From: VRUE01 sp963704545
Lineage (GTDB): Bacteria > Actinomycetota > Thermoleophilia > Solirubrobacterales > 70-9
DNA: 64,000 nucleotides
Assembly (NCBI GenBank): GCA_963704545.1
Contig: OY969915.1
Coordinates: forward strand, 620,001-684,000
Reading direction: 5' to 3'
Of this stretch, positions 23,973 through 32,624 are shown piece by piece; the stretch's first letter is position 1; the number at the start of each line of letters is the position of its first letter. Under the pieces are notes generated by a model that saw nothing but the letters and a program-made list of their open reading frames with translations, did not search any database and was not told the origin of the DNA. The translations under genes were made by a program, and so were the position numbers.

Positions 23973-25063
23973 GCCGGCGCCCGGCGGGGGCGCTTGCGGG
24001 CATAGCCATTGTCTTCCTCCTCTTCACCGCTCCGGGTGGAGCGGTTGCCGGCCGCCCCGGCTCGGCGGACGCGCTCGAGGTGCCGCGGCCGGCGGCACCG
24101 ATGCGAGACGTCGTATGGGGCGCGCCAGGCGCTGCGGCGGCGCGGATCTCGGCCACTGCGTCGTCGCAGCGCTACTCGATCGGGGACGGCACCGAAGCGA
24201 CGATCGAGGTCGCGGTCACGGCCGCCTGCGCCGACAACTGCACCGATGCCAACCCGCAGCAGATCGCCGACTTCGTCGGCACGCTGATCCACGGCCCCGA
24301 GGTCAGCTTGGTCACGGTGCAGCTCGACACCCCCTACCAGCTCGCCTTCGAGTGCGGCTTCGGCGCCGAGGCCTGCTACTTCACCGACGAGAGCAGGATC
24401 GTCCTCAGCGGCAACGAGGAAACCGACGAGGACGGCGCCGATCGCGACTTCGTCCTCGCCCACGAGTACGGGCACCACGTCGCCCAGCATCGCGATCTGC
24501 CGGCGCCCTTCCCGAGCGCGGTCGACTGGGGGACCGAGCGCTGGGCCAGCGTCGAGGGCGTCTGCAGTGGACGGCGACACGGCCGGTTCTTCCCCGGCGA
24601 CGAGGGTTACCACTACTTCGAGGACCCGGGTGAGGCCTTCGCGGAGGCCTTCGCCCACAACCGCTTCCCGGAGGCGGCGGTCCGCTGGCGCTGGCTGCCC
24701 GAGCTGGCGCCGAGCGCCGAGTCCTTCCGCGCGATCCAGGAAGACACCCTTTCGCCCTGGCGGGCACGAACGACCTTCGTGCTGTCGGGGCGCGTGCCAG
24801 CCAGGGGGGAGGGCGCAGCCGTCGAGCTACTGCCTACGCCGCTCGACGGAACGGTGACCCTGCGCCCGGTAGGCCTGCACAGGCGCGGCTACGAGCTAGC
24901 CCTCCGTAGCCGCGCCGGCAGGCTGCTCCGCAGCTTCCGCCCCCGCCCAACCGCCCGCAAGCAGATGGATTTCACGGTCTGCGGCCAGTCCCGCCTCCGC
25001 CTCGAGATCCGCTCCCGCTCCCCCCACCCGACCCCCTACCGGCTGCAAATCCAGCGACCCTGA
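23969..25063 (+). CDS. secreted zinc-metallopeptidase-like protein
   Basis: 364 residues from GTG 23969. A signal peptide (AGALAGIAIVFLLFTAPGGA) is followed by a domain containing FVLAHEYGHHVAQ (HExxH at residue 165) and, about 50 residues on, YFEDPGEAFAEAFAHNRF, where the Glu of EAFAEAF fits the third zinc ligand of gluzincins. Paired cysteines (ACADNC, ECGFGAEAC) suggest an extracytoplasmic place. The C-terminal 80 residues are a beta-rich, Arg-rich tail. Not assigned to a named peptidase family; the peptidase activity is inferred from the HExxH arrangement. Confidence 0.72.
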   Translation: MSRRPAGALAGIAIVFLLFTAPGGAVAGRPGSADALEVPRPAAPMRDVVWGAPGAAAARISATASSQRYSIGDGTEATIEVAVTAACADNCTDANPQQIADFVGTLIHGPEVSLVTVQLDTPYQLAFECGFGAEACYFTDESRIVLSGNEETDEDGADRDFVLAHEYGHHVAQHRDLPAPFPSAVDWGTERWASVEGVCSGRRHGRFFPGDEGYHYFEDPGEAFAEAFAHNRFPEAAVRWRWLPELAPSAESFRAIQEDTLSPWRARTTFVLSGRVPARGEGAAVELLPTPLDGTVTLRPVGLHRRGYELALRSRAGRLLRSFRPRPTARKQMDFTVCGQSRLRLEIRSRSPHPTPYRLQIQRP

Positions 25064-25098
25064 GATAATCCCCGCCGGGCGCAGTCTGCCCATCCCCT

Positions 25099-25172
<74 letters not shown>

Positions 25173-25491
25173 TTGCGGCTATCCGCATTATAAGCGGGTT
25201 TGCGGCATTCTCGGGCAGCTGGTCGCTGCAGCTTGTGGGTACCAGGATGGGTACCCATCCCAGGAAAACTGGTCGCTGCTCAGGCTGTGACGGCCCGATT
25301 CGGGTCGGGTGGCGTTTACATCCTGCAGACGCCCACTGATGCGTAAAGGCAAGATGCGACCAATCGTCTTTGATGCGGGCACGACTGTCGCGGATAGCGG
25401 AGTCCGAGTACTGATGTCACCGGTTTCGCGATCACTAGGGACTGCATTTCGCCGCGAAGTGGGAGCCAGGCTTCACGGAGTTGTTGTCGGG
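25173..25491. other. 319-base intergenic stretch at the left end of the island
   Basis: No convincing gene. It contains a direct repeat of CTGGTCGCTGC (25219-25229 and 25269-25279) and two copies of TGGGTACC (25236-25243, 25248-25255), the second part of the palindrome TGGGTACCCA. These are candidate recombinase or excisionase binding sites, by position only. The rest of the stretch, less G/C-rich than its surroundings, shows nothing recognisable. Confidence 0.5.
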
Positions 25492-25965
25492 TCAAGAGGT
25501 CGAAAAGTCGTTGTACACCGTCCTTAGGTGCACATGCGCGAAGACCTCAGCGACGGTGGACCGAATCCCCTTAATATCGTCCTCGAAAGGCACGACGCGG
25601 CACTCCATTGCGCCAATGCGCTTCTTCGCCTCCCTATAGAGATCGTAAATCTCTAAGGCGGTTGTCTGGCGGTCAGCCCACCAGTTGCTGGGCACGATGA
25701 GGTCGAGCTGGGTGGCGCGTTCGAGCATTAGGCGATGAGCGAATGACGATGCGCCCGGAGGGCGTCCTGGCTGAATGTGCTGGTCGAACCGGTGTCGAAA
25801 GCTGGTGATCGGCTCATCGCCCTTAGCGCGCGAGCGAGCGGTGATGCCTGTTCGACCGACGTAGAGATGTCGACCCGCCTCGGAGAACAGATAGATCCCT
25901 CGCTGGTCCTTCGGGGGACGGCACTCAACGTGGAATACCTCAGAGGCTAAGAGCTGCTGGAGCAT
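25492..25965 (-). CDS. GIY-YIG-like nuclease domain protein
   Basis: 157 residues. RGIYLFSEAGRHLYVGRTG (residues about 22-40) is the GIY...Y(I/V)G pair, followed by the family's Arg and His region in TSFRHRFDQHIQP. A metal-binding Glu could be the one in ALEIYDLYREAKKRIGAME. Remaining segments are helical. GIY-YIG proteins are small nucleases or UvrC-like domains. It lies next to the PHP/SMC-like gene on the same strand (217 bases apart), so they may act together in defence; this is inference. Confidence 0.72.
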   Translation of the reverse strand: MLQQLLASEVFHVECRPPKDQRGIYLFSEAGRHLYVGRTGITARSRAKGDEPITSFRHRFDQHIQPGRPPGASSFAHRLMLERATQLDLIVPSNWWADRQTTALEIYDLYREAKKRIGAMECRVVPFEDDIKGIRSTVAEVFAHVHLRTVYNDFSTS

Positions 25966-26182
25966 GGATGGAAGCCACGTCGTCAGGTCAGCCTAGGCGC
26001 CAGCGGAGTCGACGGGTGTTCCGACGGGGTTAGCAACTGTCATCTGGAGACGCGACTCTATATCTCAGGTAAATCCCGAATCCTTAGAAGGACGAAATCC
26101 GGGCAGCTATCTCTGTGCCCAGAGCGCAACAGATTTTTGGGCTGCTGGGGAATCCGCTCCTCGCGCAAGCGAACGCGAGGCC

Positions 26183-29100
26183 TTACGCGTTCGCGCGATC
26201 AAGAACGTCATACTTTGCATCACGAATGTCGAATGCTGGCTTGGTTCCCTCGAGGACATCGACGATCAGCTGCGTAATCGAGGGATCCTCGATCGCCCCA
26301 GCTGTGTAGGTAATTCGGTTCCCGTCGCTCTTGTCAATGTCTGCATGAATCACCTGATCCGCGTCGCACACGACGGCGAGGTTCGGGTTGTGGGTCACGA
26401 GGATGATCTGGCGTCGCTCCTTTGCGTAACGGACGGCGGGAACAAGTAGCTCCGCGACGGTCTCGTTGTCTAGATTCTCCTCAGGCTGATCGATTACCAG
26501 CGGCGTTTCGTCCTTATCGATCAGTAGGTAGAAGATCAGTAGAAGCGTTCCGCGCTCACCAGGGGAGAGTTGGTCGAGGGGCTTGTCTTGCCAGAGGAGC
26601 TCGAAGCGGGGTCTCAGGTAGTCGAGCCCAAAGAGGTAGTTGTAGAAGCCCTCGGGGTCGGCAGCCTGGACGAGTTGATCCGCCAAATCGAACTTCTCAC
26701 CGGCTCCGGAGCGAAGGTCTGTTTCGAGGTTCTTGCCCATCTCGTTGAGGAACGCGATGACACCGTCTGCCGTCGTGAAGTCGTGACGCTCGATCAACTC
26801 TTGAAGACGTTCACGACCCTCCTGATCGCCTTGAAAGCTGCCCCGCTTGCCCTGATGAATCATCGATAGAAGCCCGTCCTCAAGACCATCGACGGTGATG
26901 GCAGCAGAGAAGGACAGCGCTTCGACCTCGCGCGCGACCACGTGCTCGTCGATGAACTGTTGAACGGGCGCATAGAGGTGGGTGTATTCGGCCACTAGCG
27001 CATCCTTCGTCTCGAAGATCTCTCGAACGAGGGCCTCGCGCTCTTGCCGTTTCGCTGCGGCTTCGGCCGGCACTTTCTCGAGTGCTGCCAGCCGTGCCTC
27101 AAGCCCCTTGATCGACTCTGGGCTCTCGGCGCTACCCTCGATTGCCTTCCCCTTTCGTTTCCAGCCGGCCATAGCTCGCTCGTACTCTTGGCGCCGGCGC
27201 TCGGGCTCCGAGAGTCGCCGCCGCAGGCTCTCTGCCTGCTTCGACGCCTCAGCCCGCTTGTAGGTGATCGACCCCGGCCGATCCCTGTCCAGCAGCTCGC
27301 CGCAGTTCTCGATCTCCTTGGCGATCTCTCCGCGCTGCTTCTCGAGCTCGGTGCCGTCGACTCGCAGTGAGATGAGCTGCCCAGCGTCGAGGTTGAGCAG
27401 AGCAGCATCCTCAGCGCTTTGCTCGAAGAAGGACTCGACGGTCGCCTTCAGATTCTCGATGCGACTCTGCAGACGCTCCACGGCGACCATTCGTTTCTTG
27501 GCCTCGGCTTCGCGTTTCTGCTGTTTTTTGAGCTCCCCATCGAGCTCCTCAATCTGCGAGACCGCCTTGCGGAGCGCGTCCTGCACCCCGGCGACCTCGG
27601 GACTGGCTTTCACAGCCTCCTTGGGCTCCGGGACGGTCTCCGGTTTCGTTTTCTCGTGGGCGGCGAACTCAGCCTTGCGGGCTGCGAGCTGAGCGGAGAG
27701 GGTCTTTTTGGTCTCAGCAGAACTGCGCTGACGCAGGGCCAGGTAGTCGCGATTGATCCGTCCAAGGCGGCCCTGCAGTTGGCGGATCCTCTCTTCCTTC
27801 TCCGCGGCGGTATGGGCAACGAGGTCGGGAAGGCTCTCGCACCCGAGGCGATCAGACTTCGGGACATGGGAGAAGATCACACCTTCGAGCTCTGCGTCGA
27901 AAAGAGTCGGCGCCGTAGAGTCCTGAATCTCCGCGCAGATCTTCTCCAGGTGACTCTGCGGGATGTGCTTGACCTCCTCGGGCAGAAGTGCATCAGTTGT
28001 ATCCGAGAGCTTCTTGGTTCGCTCATCCTCTGAGCGCCAAGTCAGCGTTGCCTTGAAGCGCTCGCCGAGATGGTGCTTCGGATTGAGAAAGCGTTTGGGA
28101 TTGAGAAACGAGAAATCGCCGACGCTGTGAGAATTACCGAGCAGGCCGATGACATCGGCCAGCGCGCTCTTACCGCTGCCCTTCCTGCCGATGATCCCGA
28201 CCAAGCCAGGATTGAGCGGCACCGAACCCGAAAACCATCGCGCCTTGGGGTCCTCCGTTCCAACGGACTCGAAGGAGATCTCATTGATCGACTTCGTGGC
28301 CGAGTTTCGCACCCGCTCAAGGGTCGGTGGCCCAGGCCCAACGAACACCCGCTCGCCGGGTCCAAGCAGCAGCTGCGCGAGACCGTTGAAGCTCGGATTT
28401 GCACGGATCCAGAGCTGGCGGTCCTCGGCGAAGGTGAAGAGGCCCTTGATCGTGTGCGCATCGGAGCCGTGAACACAGGGCTTTATGGACTTGAACTCCG
28501 ATTCAAACTCCTCGCGGGATGGGTGCTTAAACCCGAGGCCGAATTCGCGGGTTCCGGCGTTGGAGGAGAAGAGCATGTGGGACTTCTGGATCAGGAGCTT
28601 CCGGGTTAGGTGCCCTTGACCGTCCCACGAGACGTCGGAGAGATCCTCGTCGGCGGCGACCAAAAGAAGATGGCGCTTGTCAAAGGCCCGGGCCTTTTCG
28701 AGCATCTCGGTGATCTGCTCATGGGTGACGACCGCTTGGGTCATTCCCACCTTGAGGTTGCTGTCTCCCCTGAACTTCTCGTGCTCCTCCTTTAGCTGCT
28801 TCCCCAGCGCTTCGAGGTTCGTTTCCGTCAGCGACATGCGTGCGTCGGGCGAGTCGGGCGCAGACTCGGCCGTGAATTCCAGCCGCTGCAAGAATTTCTC
28901 CTGAATCTCCTGAGGGGAGACTTCATCGGAGAAGATGATGTGGAGGTTGATGCGAGCCTCCTTCTCACCAACCCGCACTATGTCGCGCAAGCGCAGCTCG
29001 ATATTCGGGAGCAGCAGGATCTGTCGCGCTCGCTCGGCCGTCTCGTCCCCCAGGAGCTTGGTCAGCCGCTTCTTGTCTTCCTGTAGGTCTCGAAGCTCGC

Positions 29101-29311
29101 GGTAACCACGGATGGTGAAGTAATCCGTGACGCCGATGACGGCAATTCCCTTCTCGATCGCCGCCTCGAAAACGGCCTTCGCGTAGGCGTCGAAATCGCT
29201 TCCGAATCCGTTGTTCAGGGCGGAGTAGGGGGTATGCACATGGAGGTCCCAGCGCCTCCACTCCGAGCCACGTGGGTAAGCGATATCAGCCGATCTTGCC
29301 TGCGCCTCCAT
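26183..29311 (-). CDS. PHP-domain plus SMC-like ATPase (TrlF-family-like)
   Basis: 1042 residues. N-terminal PHP domain (WDLHVHTPYSAL at about 21-32, VIGVTDYFTI, and GSDAHTIKG near residue 275). An ABC/SMC-type ATPase follows: Walker A IGRKGSGKS at about 372, a long coiled coil (residues about 500-770), a signature-like LSPGERGTLLLIFYLL, Walker B ETPLVIDQPEENLD near 937 and the H-loop LVTHNPNL. This is the layout of TrlF-like proteins, which pair a PHP phosphoesterase with an AAA/SMC ATPase and are linked to phage defence or RNA-damage systems. It is the main cargo of the tRNA-Asp island, with lower G/C content than the flanks. Confidence 0.85.
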   Translation of the reverse strand: MEAQARSADIAYPRGSEWRRWDLHVHTPYSALNNGFGSDFDAYAKAVFEAAIEKGIAVIGVTDYFTIRGYRELRDLQEDKKRLTKLLGDETAERARQILLLPNIELRLRDIVRVGEKEARINLHIIFSDEVSPQEIQEKFLQRLEFTAESAPDSPDARMSLTETNLEALGKQLKEEHEKFRGDSNLKVGMTQAVVTHEQITEMLEKARAFDKRHLLLVAADEDLSDVSWDGQGHLTRKLLIQKSHMLFSSNAGTREFGLGFKHPSREEFESEFKSIKPCVHGSDAHTIKGLFTFAEDRQLWIRANPSFNGLAQLLLGPGERVFVGPGPPTLERVRNSATKSINEISFESVGTEDPKARWFSGSVPLNPGLVGIIGRKGSGKSALADVIGLLGNSHSVGDFSFLNPKRFLNPKHHLGERFKATLTWRSEDERTKKLSDTTDALLPEEVKHIPQSHLEKICAEIQDSTAPTLFDAELEGVIFSHVPKSDRLGCESLPDLVAHTAAEKEERIRQLQGRLGRINRDYLALRQRSSAETKKTLSAQLAARKAEFAAHEKTKPETVPEPKEAVKASPEVAGVQDALRKAVSQIEELDGELKKQQKREAEAKKRMVAVERLQSRIENLKATVESFFEQSAEDAALLNLDAGQLISLRVDGTELEKQRGEIAKEIENCGELLDRDRPGSITYKRAEASKQAESLRRRLSEPERRRQEYERAMAGWKRKGKAIEGSAESPESIKGLEARLAALEKVPAEAAAKRQEREALVREIFETKDALVAEYTHLYAPVQQFIDEHVVAREVEALSFSAAITVDGLEDGLLSMIHQGKRGSFQGDQEGRERLQELIERHDFTTADGVIAFLNEMGKNLETDLRSGAGEKFDLADQLVQAADPEGFYNYLFGLDYLRPRFELLWQDKPLDQLSPGERGTLLLIFYLLIDKDETPLVIDQPEENLDNETVAELLVPAVRYAKERRQIILVTHNPNLAVVCDADQVIHADIDKSDGNRITYTAGAIEDPSITQLIVDVLEGTKPAFDIRDAKYDVLDRANA

Positions 29312-29547
29312 GTTTGGGAACGCTAGCGGTCGTACGGGCGGATGGAGGTCTGCTGCTCTTCGTGAAGCAGCAGTAAGCGGCTCCCAGCGAGGAAGCGACG
29401 CCCTGAGCTAGGGATGTCCCTTCTGCAGGACTCCTACCTGCAACCGTCAGGCAAGCTGAGACTCTCACTAGACCTTCAGGTCGAGCTACCGGCGCACTGA
29501 GGGAGGCGCAGTCTGGAGCCGGGTTCCCCTGCGGCTACACTTGACGC

Positions 29548-29775
29548 ATGTCCGCTCATCCGTGGCCAGACGTTCCCAGGGAGCACCGTTGGTCGATCGA
29601 GTTGATGGAGGAACTGCTGGAGCAGACTGAGCAGCCGCCGAGGGAGCTCTCGGCACGCGCTGAGGAGCTCCGTACTCAAGCGGCGCAGACCGACATCGAG
29701 GGCTACCGTGATGCGGCTCTCGCGCTGGCGGATCGCTACGAGCAGGCAGCTGCAGCCCGGCTCGCCTCGGCGTAG
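29548..29775 (+). CDS. small helical protein of unknown function
   Basis: 75 residues; mostly helical and charged (ELMEELLEQTEQPPRELSAR, then ALALADRYEQAAAARLASA). No family recognised. It is the only plus-strand gene in the island, and its stop lies two bases from the end of the convergent next gene. A real gene is likely but not certain. Confidence 0.45.
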   Translation: MSAHPWPDVPREHRWSIELMEELLEQTEQPPRELSARAEELRTQAAQTDIEGYRDAALALADRYEQAAAARLASA

Positions 29776-29777
29776 CT

Positions 29778-30140
29778 CTACAACTCCAGCATCGAGCGCA
29801 GCTGCGTGGCGATCTCTCGCTGCCGTTCATGCAAAGTCAAGACAGGAAGTTCGATGCGGTTGAGCTCACCCTCCAACTCCGCGAGGGTTCTCGCTGCGCC
29901 CTCTGGATCCAACACGCTTTGTTCGCTCCATTGGGCCGATAGCTGGCGGGCATTAGCCGACAAGCCCGACAACTCCACCGTCACCATCCGCGCCGACTCC
30001 TCAAGGAGGCGGCCCTGCTCCGGGTTGGCGCGGTCGGCCGCAATCAGCTTGCGATGCATCTCGAAGATCGCCTCGTGGGCGATCATCGCTGCACTGAGCA
30101 GAGAGTCGAGGCGTTTGATCGCTGGCGGGCGCTCGGGCAT
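29778..30140 (-). CDS. small helical protein of unknown function
   Basis: 120 residues, all helical with heptad-like spacing (IKRLDSLLSAAMIAHEAIFE, then EESARMVTVELSGLSANARQ and LAELEGELNRIE). It lies 46 bases downstream of the integrase gene on the same strand. No family recognised; an excisionase or regulator is possible by position but the sequence does not show a DNA-binding motif. Confidence 0.5.
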   Translation of the reverse strand: MPERPPAIKRLDSLLSAAMIAHEAIFEMHRKLIAADRANPEQGRLLEESARMVTVELSGLSANARQLSAQWSEQSVLDPEGAARTLAELEGELNRIELPVLTLHERQREIATQLRSMLEL

Positions 30141-30186
30141 CGGGCCATCCTGCCGGACGGGGCGGCGGGTAGGCGCAGACAGTTGG

Positions 30187-31494
30187 CTACAGCTCGAAGA
30201 TCGTCGTCAGCTTCGCGACGTCGTCGGGACGGGGCTTCGAGTGCAGGTAGCGCTCGGTCGTGGTCAGCTTGGAGTGGCCCATCATGTCCTTGACGGCGAC
30301 GAGGTCGAACTTCTGGATCGCGAGGCTGCCGAAGCTGTGGCGCAGATCGTGGAAGCGGCGCACGCGCACTCCCGCCCTTTCCTGGGCGCAGATGAAGCGA
30401 CTGCGAACGGCGGAGCGGTCGAGCGGCCCACCGTCCGGGCGGCAGAAGACGTAGTCGTTTCGGCCCGTGAAGCAGGAACGCTCGCGCAGTCTTGCCAGCT
30501 CCGACGCTGCTTGGTCGGCGAGAGGCACGGAACGAGGCCCGTCGTGACTTCGTGCTCGACTCCACTCCCGCCGACATCGAGCGGGAGACCGAGAGAATGC
30601 GGCGCTCGAGGTCGACGTCGGACCAGTGCAGGGCGAGCAGCTCCCCGAGGCGTAGGCCGGTGCAGCCGGCGACGACGTAGAAGGCTGCGTCCTGTTCGTT
30701 GATCCGTGACCACTCCCGCTCGGTCTCCTCGGAGAAGGCGGAGTGCTTGTAGCCGCCGTGTTCTCGGTGCAGGCCCGCTCGGGCGGCTTCCGCGATCGCT
30801 CGAATCTCCTCGGGCTCGAAGGCTCCACGGGGCGTGCGCCTTCTTCGGGCCGCTTGGCGATGCCCGCCACCGGGTTGTCGCGCAGGGCGAAGGTGTCCTT
30901 ACGCCTCGCGTGCTCGAAGATCGAATGCAGAACCTGGCGGTGGATGTTCACCGTGCGGGCGCTGACCGCCTCGCGGTCCATCCTGGCCAGGAAGGCGCGA
31001 ACGTCCTCGGTCGTTACTGCGCTCAGCTTGTGCCCCGCGAACGTGCGCATGATCCGCGCTCCTCGCTGCTTGGGACGATCTGCCTTTGGCCAGGCGAGCA
31101 TGGTCCTGTGGCGGTCGAGGGTGGAGGGCTTGGCTCGCTTCTCGAACTCCAGGTGCTCCAACCAGACCTTAACCGCGTCCTCGAAGCGCGCCTCCCGCAT
31201 CCCCGGAGCGATCTGCTGTTGCGCTTCGACCTCGGCGATCACCTTGCCCATCTTCACGTAGGCGCCGCGCTCGTCCAGGAAGCCCTCGCGCACGCGACCT
31301 CGCCGCCTCCTCCAGCTGCCTTCTCCGTCGGGCTCGAGCCAGGCCCGTCCCAGGCGGCGCTTGCGCTGCGCTCTCGTCGCGTCCCGCCACTTCACTTCGT
31401 AGAAGGGCTTGTCCTTGTAGGCGTGCACGCTCAGGGAGCCAATGGCTCGCCGGTCGCTTCCATCGTGGTCTCCAGTTCCTCGTTGCGTCGTCAT
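30187..31494 (-). pseudogene. tyrosine recombinase (integrase) with two compensating frameshifts
   Basis: The continuous frame (435 codons) gives an N-terminal arm/core-binding region (SLSVHAYKDKPFYEVKWRD, FEDAVKVWLEHLEFEKRAKP) and a proper C-terminus (FHDLRHSFGSLAIQK, MMGHSKLTTTERYLH, giving His-x-x-Arg, His and the nucleophile Tyr). Between about 30533 and 30825 the frame is low-complexity Ser/Pro. The -1/+1 shifted frame there instead reads family sequence, including GCTGLRLGELLALHW with the first catalytic Arg and RRILSVSRSMS. One base is missing near 30820-30826 and one extra near 30533-30541. The encoded enzyme would lack the box I Arg, so it is probably inactive, unless the errors are in the assembly. 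Confidence 0.82.
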
Positions 31495-31625
31495 GGGCCA
31501 TGTCCAGCGACCCCGGCCTTTGCACCGGGCTTGGGTACCAACGCTGCCGAAACGAGGGCTATCGAGACCTATGTTCCCGCACTGAAACTGTGCCTAAATA
31601 TGTCTATTTGCAGGCACAATGGCTT

Positions 31626-31668
31626 CCTGTCACGCCGGAGGTCGCGGGTTCGAGTCCCGTCGCTCCCG
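31626..31668 (+). repeat. attR: second copy of the tRNA-Asp 3' half
   Basis: Exact 43-base repeat of 25130-25172. It lacks the 5' half of the tRNA and so is not a functional gene. It marks the right end of the integrated island and is 132 bases from the integrase start. Confidence 0.93.
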
Positions 31669-31711
31669 CTCGATGAAGTGCCTGCACTTCGGCTGCATTT
31701 TGGCTCTAGAG

Positions 31712-31733
31712 AGAGGCCTTTTTCTCGGCCTCT
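31712..31733 (+). terminator. hairpin after attR
   Basis: AGAGGCC (31712-31718) pairs with GGCCTCT (31727-31733) around a T-rich loop. It lies 43 bases beyond the tRNA-derived repeat and was probably the terminator of the undisturbed tRNA-Asp gene before integration. Confidence 0.45.
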
Positions 31734-31848
31734 TGAACCGAAAAATCGCCCCCCGTGTGCCATTAATGCCCAATCATTCTCTCTGAGCAGTCCCTCCGAG
31801 CTTCGTTTGTGGCCCTGCTACCCGTGCACTTCGGGTTAGGCTGCCAAC

Positions 31849-32535
31849 GTGGGCCACGGTGATCCGCAGGCGTTCTTCGAAACTGCGGCGACGCTGATTC
31901 CCCTCCTCCTCTTGGGCGGTGTCGTTGTAGACCGACTCCACGCGCCCAGGAAGGGCGAATGGAAGCGCTGGCATTGGGTGCCGTTGATCTACATCCCTTA
32001 TCTGGGGATGCTCGTGGTCGTCGCTGAGGTCGTCGCTCTAGAAGCCATCATCACCGGCTCTACAGACACCCCGCATGCCATCGTTGTCTTGGCAGCGGTC
32101 ACGCTCGGGATGCTTTCAGTGATCTTCGCTGTGACGGTCCCTTGGATTGTTTCCTATCGCCGGAATCACGGTGATTCAATTCCCTGGTGGCTGTCGCTGG
32201 GAATGGTTGTCCTGTTCGTTGGTATTTCCGGCTACGCTTGGGGCCCGACAATTGACACGATCAGGGCAGTATCGAACGATCAGATACTTGCCTTGCGCCA
32301 AACGGCAGACGAAGAATTTGTACTGCGACAGTTCAGCGCTGACCGCCAGTTCACCCTCAGTAAGTACAGGATCTCCAAATTGGAAACCGCCGTTGAACAG
32401 GCGGCCTCTGGCCGTGCTCGCCACCGTGCCGAAAGACAGTTGAAGCTCGAGAGGCGGTTTTTGCGGGAAAGTGTCGACCGGGTTCGCACATTGGCAGCGA
32501 AATACGAAAGAGGTGAATTCCCGGGGAGTCCTTAA
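31849..32535 (+). CDS. four-helix membrane protein with cytoplasmic helical tail
   Basis: 228 residues from GTG 31849. Four hydrophobic segments (ATLIPLLLLGGVVVD, YLGMLVVVAEVVALEAII, AIVVLAAVTLGMLSVIFAV, LSLGMVVLFVGISGYAW) and a C-terminal charged tail of about 80 residues, helical and Arg/Glu-rich (KYRISKLETAVEQAASGRAR). Not recognised. A/T content is higher than in the flanking core genes. It lies directly downstream of the island end and 89 bases before the TOPRIM-like gene on the same strand, so they could be one unit. Confidence 0.62.
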   Translation: MGHGDPQAFFETAATLIPLLLLGGVVVDRLHAPRKGEWKRWHWVPLIYIPYLGMLVVVAEVVALEAIITGSTDTPHAIVVLAAVTLGMLSVIFAVTVPWIVSYRRNHGDSIPWWLSLGMVVLFVGISGYAWGPTIDTIRAVSNDQILALRQTADEEFVLRQFSADRQFTLSKYRISKLETAVEQAASGRARHRAERQLKLERRFLRESVDRVRTLAAKYERGEFPGSP

Positions 32536-32624
32536 GTGCACTTTTCATGTCAAATGCGCCCAGCGCTCACTTTCAGCTTCATGATCGGTCTCCGCATCGA
32601 CTGATTGCTTGAGGCAGACTTCAG

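Larger units (their letters stand above)
31495..31848. other. 354-base stretch with the right island boundary
   Basis: No gene seen. It contains the promoter side of the integrase, TGGGTACC at 31532-31539, the attR repeat (31626-31668) and, beyond it, a hairpin (31712-31733) likely belonging to the original tRNA-Asp transcription unit. The remaining sequence up to the next start at 31849 shows nothing recognisable. Confidence 0.55.

Noticed and set aside
31626..31668. Second tRNA-Asp gene
   Set aside because: Only the 3' half is present, identical to the att repeat; the acceptor 5' strand and D arm are missing.
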